Of a stretch of DNA of 6,261 nucleotides, positions 3,745-6,261 are shown one piece after another; the first letter of the stretch is position 1, and every line of letters begins with the position of its first letter. This DNA comes from Deltaproteobacteria bacterium (GTDB taxonomy: Bacteria > Desulfobacterota > Desulfarculia > Adiutricales > Adiutricaceae): the NCBI GenBank assembly GCA_031278835.1, contig JAITJP010000072.1, positions 1 through 6,261 on the forward strand, read 5' to 3'. The notes under the pieces are model-generated. The model made no database searches and was not told the DNA's origin. It worked only from the letters and a program-made list of their open reading frames with translations. The position numbers and the translations under genes were made by a program.

Positions 3745-6261
3745 ATGTCAATTGGCAATTTTGGAAAAAGTTTAGGTCTCTTTTTGGTGATTTTGGCTAT
3801 GGTTTTGGTGGTTTTTAGCCCCATAAGCGGTAAGGACTCGGCCTGGGCTCAGTCGCTACCCTTGAAGTCCAAGTATCAAAAAAATCCGCTATTGGCCGGG
3901 GAAAGGCCCACGCCCAAGGTTTTGTTGGTCTTGTCCAAGGAACTTAAGATGTTTGGCCAGGGCTATCCCGGCTTAACCGATATCGATGGAGACGGCCGGG
4001 TTGACACGGGTTTTAATCCCCTAATTGAGTACGTTGGCTATTTTGACAGTCAATCTTGTTACGCCTATAAGGGCTCGACCCAGACCGGGGTCAACGGGGT
4101 TTTCATGGTCGGCGATCTGGGCGGTTATTTCGTCAGGGTTGGCCAGACCATTTCCGATCAAAGCCAAGAGGTCATTAAGAAAAATAGGCCCAAAGGTTTA
4201 AAGTCCTATGTCATTTCGCCCAGATCGGCCAGCGGGGTTTGCTCGGATTTGTCCAGGTCCGTGACTTATGGGGGCCAGAGAACCTTTAGCGGCAATTGGC
4301 TTAACCATCTGGCCGCCAGCAGAATGGACGCCATCAGGAAAGTTTTGTATGGCGGCAAGAGAAAGGTTGACACGACCAACCGGACCCTTTTGGAGCACTC
4401 CTTCGTGCCCCCGGACGCCAACGCCTGGGGGGCCGAGGTAAGATCCGACGACACTTGGCAAATGGTCACCCCAAACTCGGCTTACTATGATATTCGAAAA
4501 TACACGCCCTATGACAAGCCCAAGTCCGGAACCAGCCATTTTTTCGCCAGATCCAGCGATCTGGGTAAAAACAACGGCTATTTCCCGGCCATGAAGGTTT
4601 TGTTGGACGTGAACTCTTCCTTTTTTAACCTCAAGGGCAAAGATTCGGTCAATAGTCCGGTCAGTGTCACCCAGCCCTTTACCAGGTATTGGGATTGGGT
4701 TTTGGTCAATAGGCCCCTTCCGGACGACATGGTTTTGACCAAAAACGCCAGAAGCAAGGTCATGGTTTACAATCTTAGCGTCGAGGTCTGCGCCAAGAAT
4801 AATTATTCCGATACCGAGGGCTGCCAAGCTTATCCGGGCTTAACCGGCGGGGCCTCTGGGGAAGTTTTAAAACCAGTGGGCCTGCTTCAAAAATACGGCG
4901 GGGGCGGCCAGCCCATTAATTTTGGCTTACTGACCGGAGGCTACAATAGCCTCATTAGGGATTCCGGAGGAAAACTTAGAAACCACGTGGGGCCGGTAAA
5001 CGGCCTACCGGTCAATCCCCAAAGCCAATACATTGCCCCGGTAAACACCATGACCGGACAAGTCAACCAAAAGGGCATCATCAATAATATAGACAATTTA
5101 AGAATTTCCGGTAGACCCACCAATAACGATCCCACCTCCTGGAACGGCCAGCGATACTACAATACTTTTTCCTGGGGTAACCCGGTGGCCGAAATGCTTT
5201 TTGAGGGGGTCAGGTATCTTAGCGGCCTGACCAATCCCAGTTATGACTATAACCGGCAAAACGACACCGATGAGGCCGGCTCGCCGGTTTGTCAATTGAC
5301 CGATTACGGGACCGGAAGCACGGCTTGGAATAAACGTCTGCCGGATCTCGGGGCTTATCGCTGTTCAAAATCGATAATTTTACTCATTAGTGACCCCACC
5401 ACGGAAAAAGACGGGGATCAGTTCCAAAACGATCTAAATTTAAATTTAATGCCCAATATTACCTTGCCGGGTCAATTTAGTGAGGCTAAAAATCTACCAA
5501 AAAAATTCGATAGAAACATTTATCTAGACACCATCTCCAAGATTGAGGGCGTCAATGGACAAGGTCAATATATTTACTCAAAAGGCAGTACCGATACTTG
5601 TTTACCTAAAACTCTTAACTCTTTAAAGGAAATTAAGGGCATGTGCCCCTTTTCGCCCTCAACCGAAGGTACTTACGCCGTGGCCGCCGTGGCCTATTAC
5701 GGAAGGCTTCACGATTTTAGCCCAACCAAAGGGCAGGGGCAGACCGGCAGCAATTTGGACCTTTACTCGGTCACCATGAGCGCCCCCTTTCCGGAGCTGA
5801 CTTTTAAGATTAAGTCGCCCAATGGCCCGATTGAAAAATACATTTCCATCCTGCCGGCGGCCATCTCGCAACACGCCAGCAGCGCCGGTAAGATCTTAAA
5901 CGTTCTTAATTACTTTGTCATTGACTGGGACACCGATCGCTGGGGCTTACCATTTCACGTCAAAATAAAGGTTAACTTTTCCGACCAAATCATGGGAGAC
6001 GATTGGGAAGGCGACGCCCAGGTAACTTACGAAATCGACCTTTTGACTGACCGAAATACTCCCATCTCCATGCGCGAAACCAGTCTGGCCAAAATCGACA
6101 GCGGGGAGAAAAACGTAAAACTTCAAGCTCTCTATAAATTCAAAAATCTCTCTTCGGCCGACACCATTGGGGCTTTTAGTGAAATAAAGCCCAACATGGT
6201 TAAGGCCATCTTGATAAAAACTTCCTACGATACGGCCGGGACCCAGGTGGGCATGGCCATG
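3745..6261 (+). CDS. pilY1: PilY1-like type IV pilus tip adhesin (3' end outside window)
   Basis: The frame stays open for 839 codons and leaves the window with no stop. A Sec signal peptide is clear: Lys8, a hydrophobic core at 10-27, and an A-W-A35|Q36 cleavage site. Hallmarks follow in order: D79-I-D-G-D-G-R-V-D87 (calcium-type loop); Y96 to Y106 containing Y-V-G-Y-F-D and C105-Y; the core motif from G183-N-W-L-N to Y-G-G204 with R-M-D and R-K-V-L; C540 followed by I-I-L-L-I-S-D550 and D-G-D558; T643-Y-A-V-A-A-V-A-Y-Y652 with H-D657; and G751-D-D-W-E-G-D757. These match PilY1-like proteins that carry no D-x-S-x-S MIDAS at the N-terminus: P-K-V-L-L-V-L-S is followed by K-E-L rather than a MIDAS. 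The calcium-binding beta-propeller expected at the C-terminus would lie beyond the edge. By family knowledge the protein sits at the pilus tip and governs adhesion and pilus extension. It follows pilX by 77 bases. Confidence 0.85.
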   Translation, partial: MSIGNFGKSLGLFLVILAMVLVVFSPISGKDSAWAQSLPLKSKYQKNPLLAGERPTPKVLLVLSKELKMFGQGYPGLTDIDGDGRVDTGFNPLIEYVGYFDSQSCYAYKGSTQTGVNGVFMVGDLGGYFVRVGQTISDQSQEVIKKNRPKGLKSYVISPRSASGVCSDLSRSVTYGGQRTFSGNWLNHLAASRMDAIRKVLYGGKRKVDTTNRTLLEHSFVPPDANAWGAEVRSDDTWQMVTPNSAYYDIRKYTPYDKPKSGTSHFFARSSDLGKNNGYFPAMKVLLDVNSSFFNLKGKDSVNSPVSVTQPFTRYWDWVLVNRPLPDDMVLTKNARSKVMVYNLSVEVCAKNNYSDTEGCQAYPGLTGGASGEVLKPVGLLQKYGGGGQPINFGLLTGGYNSLIRDSGGKLRNHVGPVNGLPVNPQSQYIAPVNTMTGQVNQKGIINNIDNLRISGRPTNNDPTSWNGQRYYNTFSWGNPVAEMLFEGVRYLSGLTNPSYDYNRQNDTDEAGSPVCQLTDYGTGSTAWNKRLPDLGAYRCSKSIILLISDPTTEKDGDQFQNDLNLNLMPNITLPGQFSEAKNLPKKFDRNIYLDTISKIEGVNGQGQYIYSKGSTDTCLPKTLNSLKEIKGMCPFSPSTEGTYAVAAVAYYGRLHDFSPTKGQGQTGSNLDLYSVTMSAPFPELTFKIKSPNGPIEKYISILPAAISQHASSAGKILNVLNYFVIDWDTDRWGLPFHVKIKVNFSDQIMGDDWEGDAQVTYEIDLLTDRNTPISMRETSLAKIDSGEKNVKLQALYKFKNLSSADTIGAFSEIKPNMVKAILIKTSYDTAGTQVGMAM

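Noticed and set aside
4198..4827. 209-codon minus-strand open frame inside pilY1
   Set aside because: It lies entirely within a plus-strand gene with several recognisable family motifs; the translated product shows no known domain, and the openness follows from GC-biased codon use.

Overview
The window holds one end of a type IV pilus minor-pilin cluster, all on the + strand. Four class III prepilin-type genes (PilW-like, GspH/FimT-like, PilV-like, PilX-like) are followed by a large secreted PilY1-like adhesin that runs off the right edge without a stop. The gene set matches the fimU-pilV-pilW-pilX-pilY1 group known from Pseudomonas, but here pilW comes first. The host is a Gram-negative, pilus-bearing bacterium. 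Codon use (GCC, GGC, TTG, ACC) and the PilY1 subtype, which has a D-x-D-x-D calcium-type loop near the N-terminus and a G-N-W-L-N core motif, would suit Desulfobacterota or another proteobacterial lineage. This assignment is weak because there is no rRNA or other taxonomic marker.

Layout: 1-395 is very AT-rich and non-coding, broken by a small GC island at 145-184. A sigma70-like promoter at 359-388 is the best candidate for driving the cluster. 395-556 is a probable untranslated leader rich in GGCC words. pilW (557-1705), fimT-like (1711-2310) and pilV (2318-2794) are separated by only 5-7 bases and form one transcriptional unit. 2795-3034 is a GC-rich, hairpin-rich gap with no supported gene. 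pilX (3035-3667) follows. A hairpin plus T-run overlapping its stop codon may reduce read-through into pilY1 (3745 to the window end, 839 codons seen).

How the genes work together (known for the families): the prepilins are processed by PilD, and the minor pilins assemble into a priming complex at the pilus tip. The PilX-like protein lacks the usual Glu at mature position 5, as GspK-type tip pilins do, and is next to the PilY1-like tip adhesin.

I see no wholly new system. The points worth a second look are the long, repeat-encoded glycine-rich leader of PilW (with a G-quadruplex motif in its DNA), the structured pilV-pilX gap, the GGCC excess in non-coding DNA, and the calcium-loop version of PilY1.
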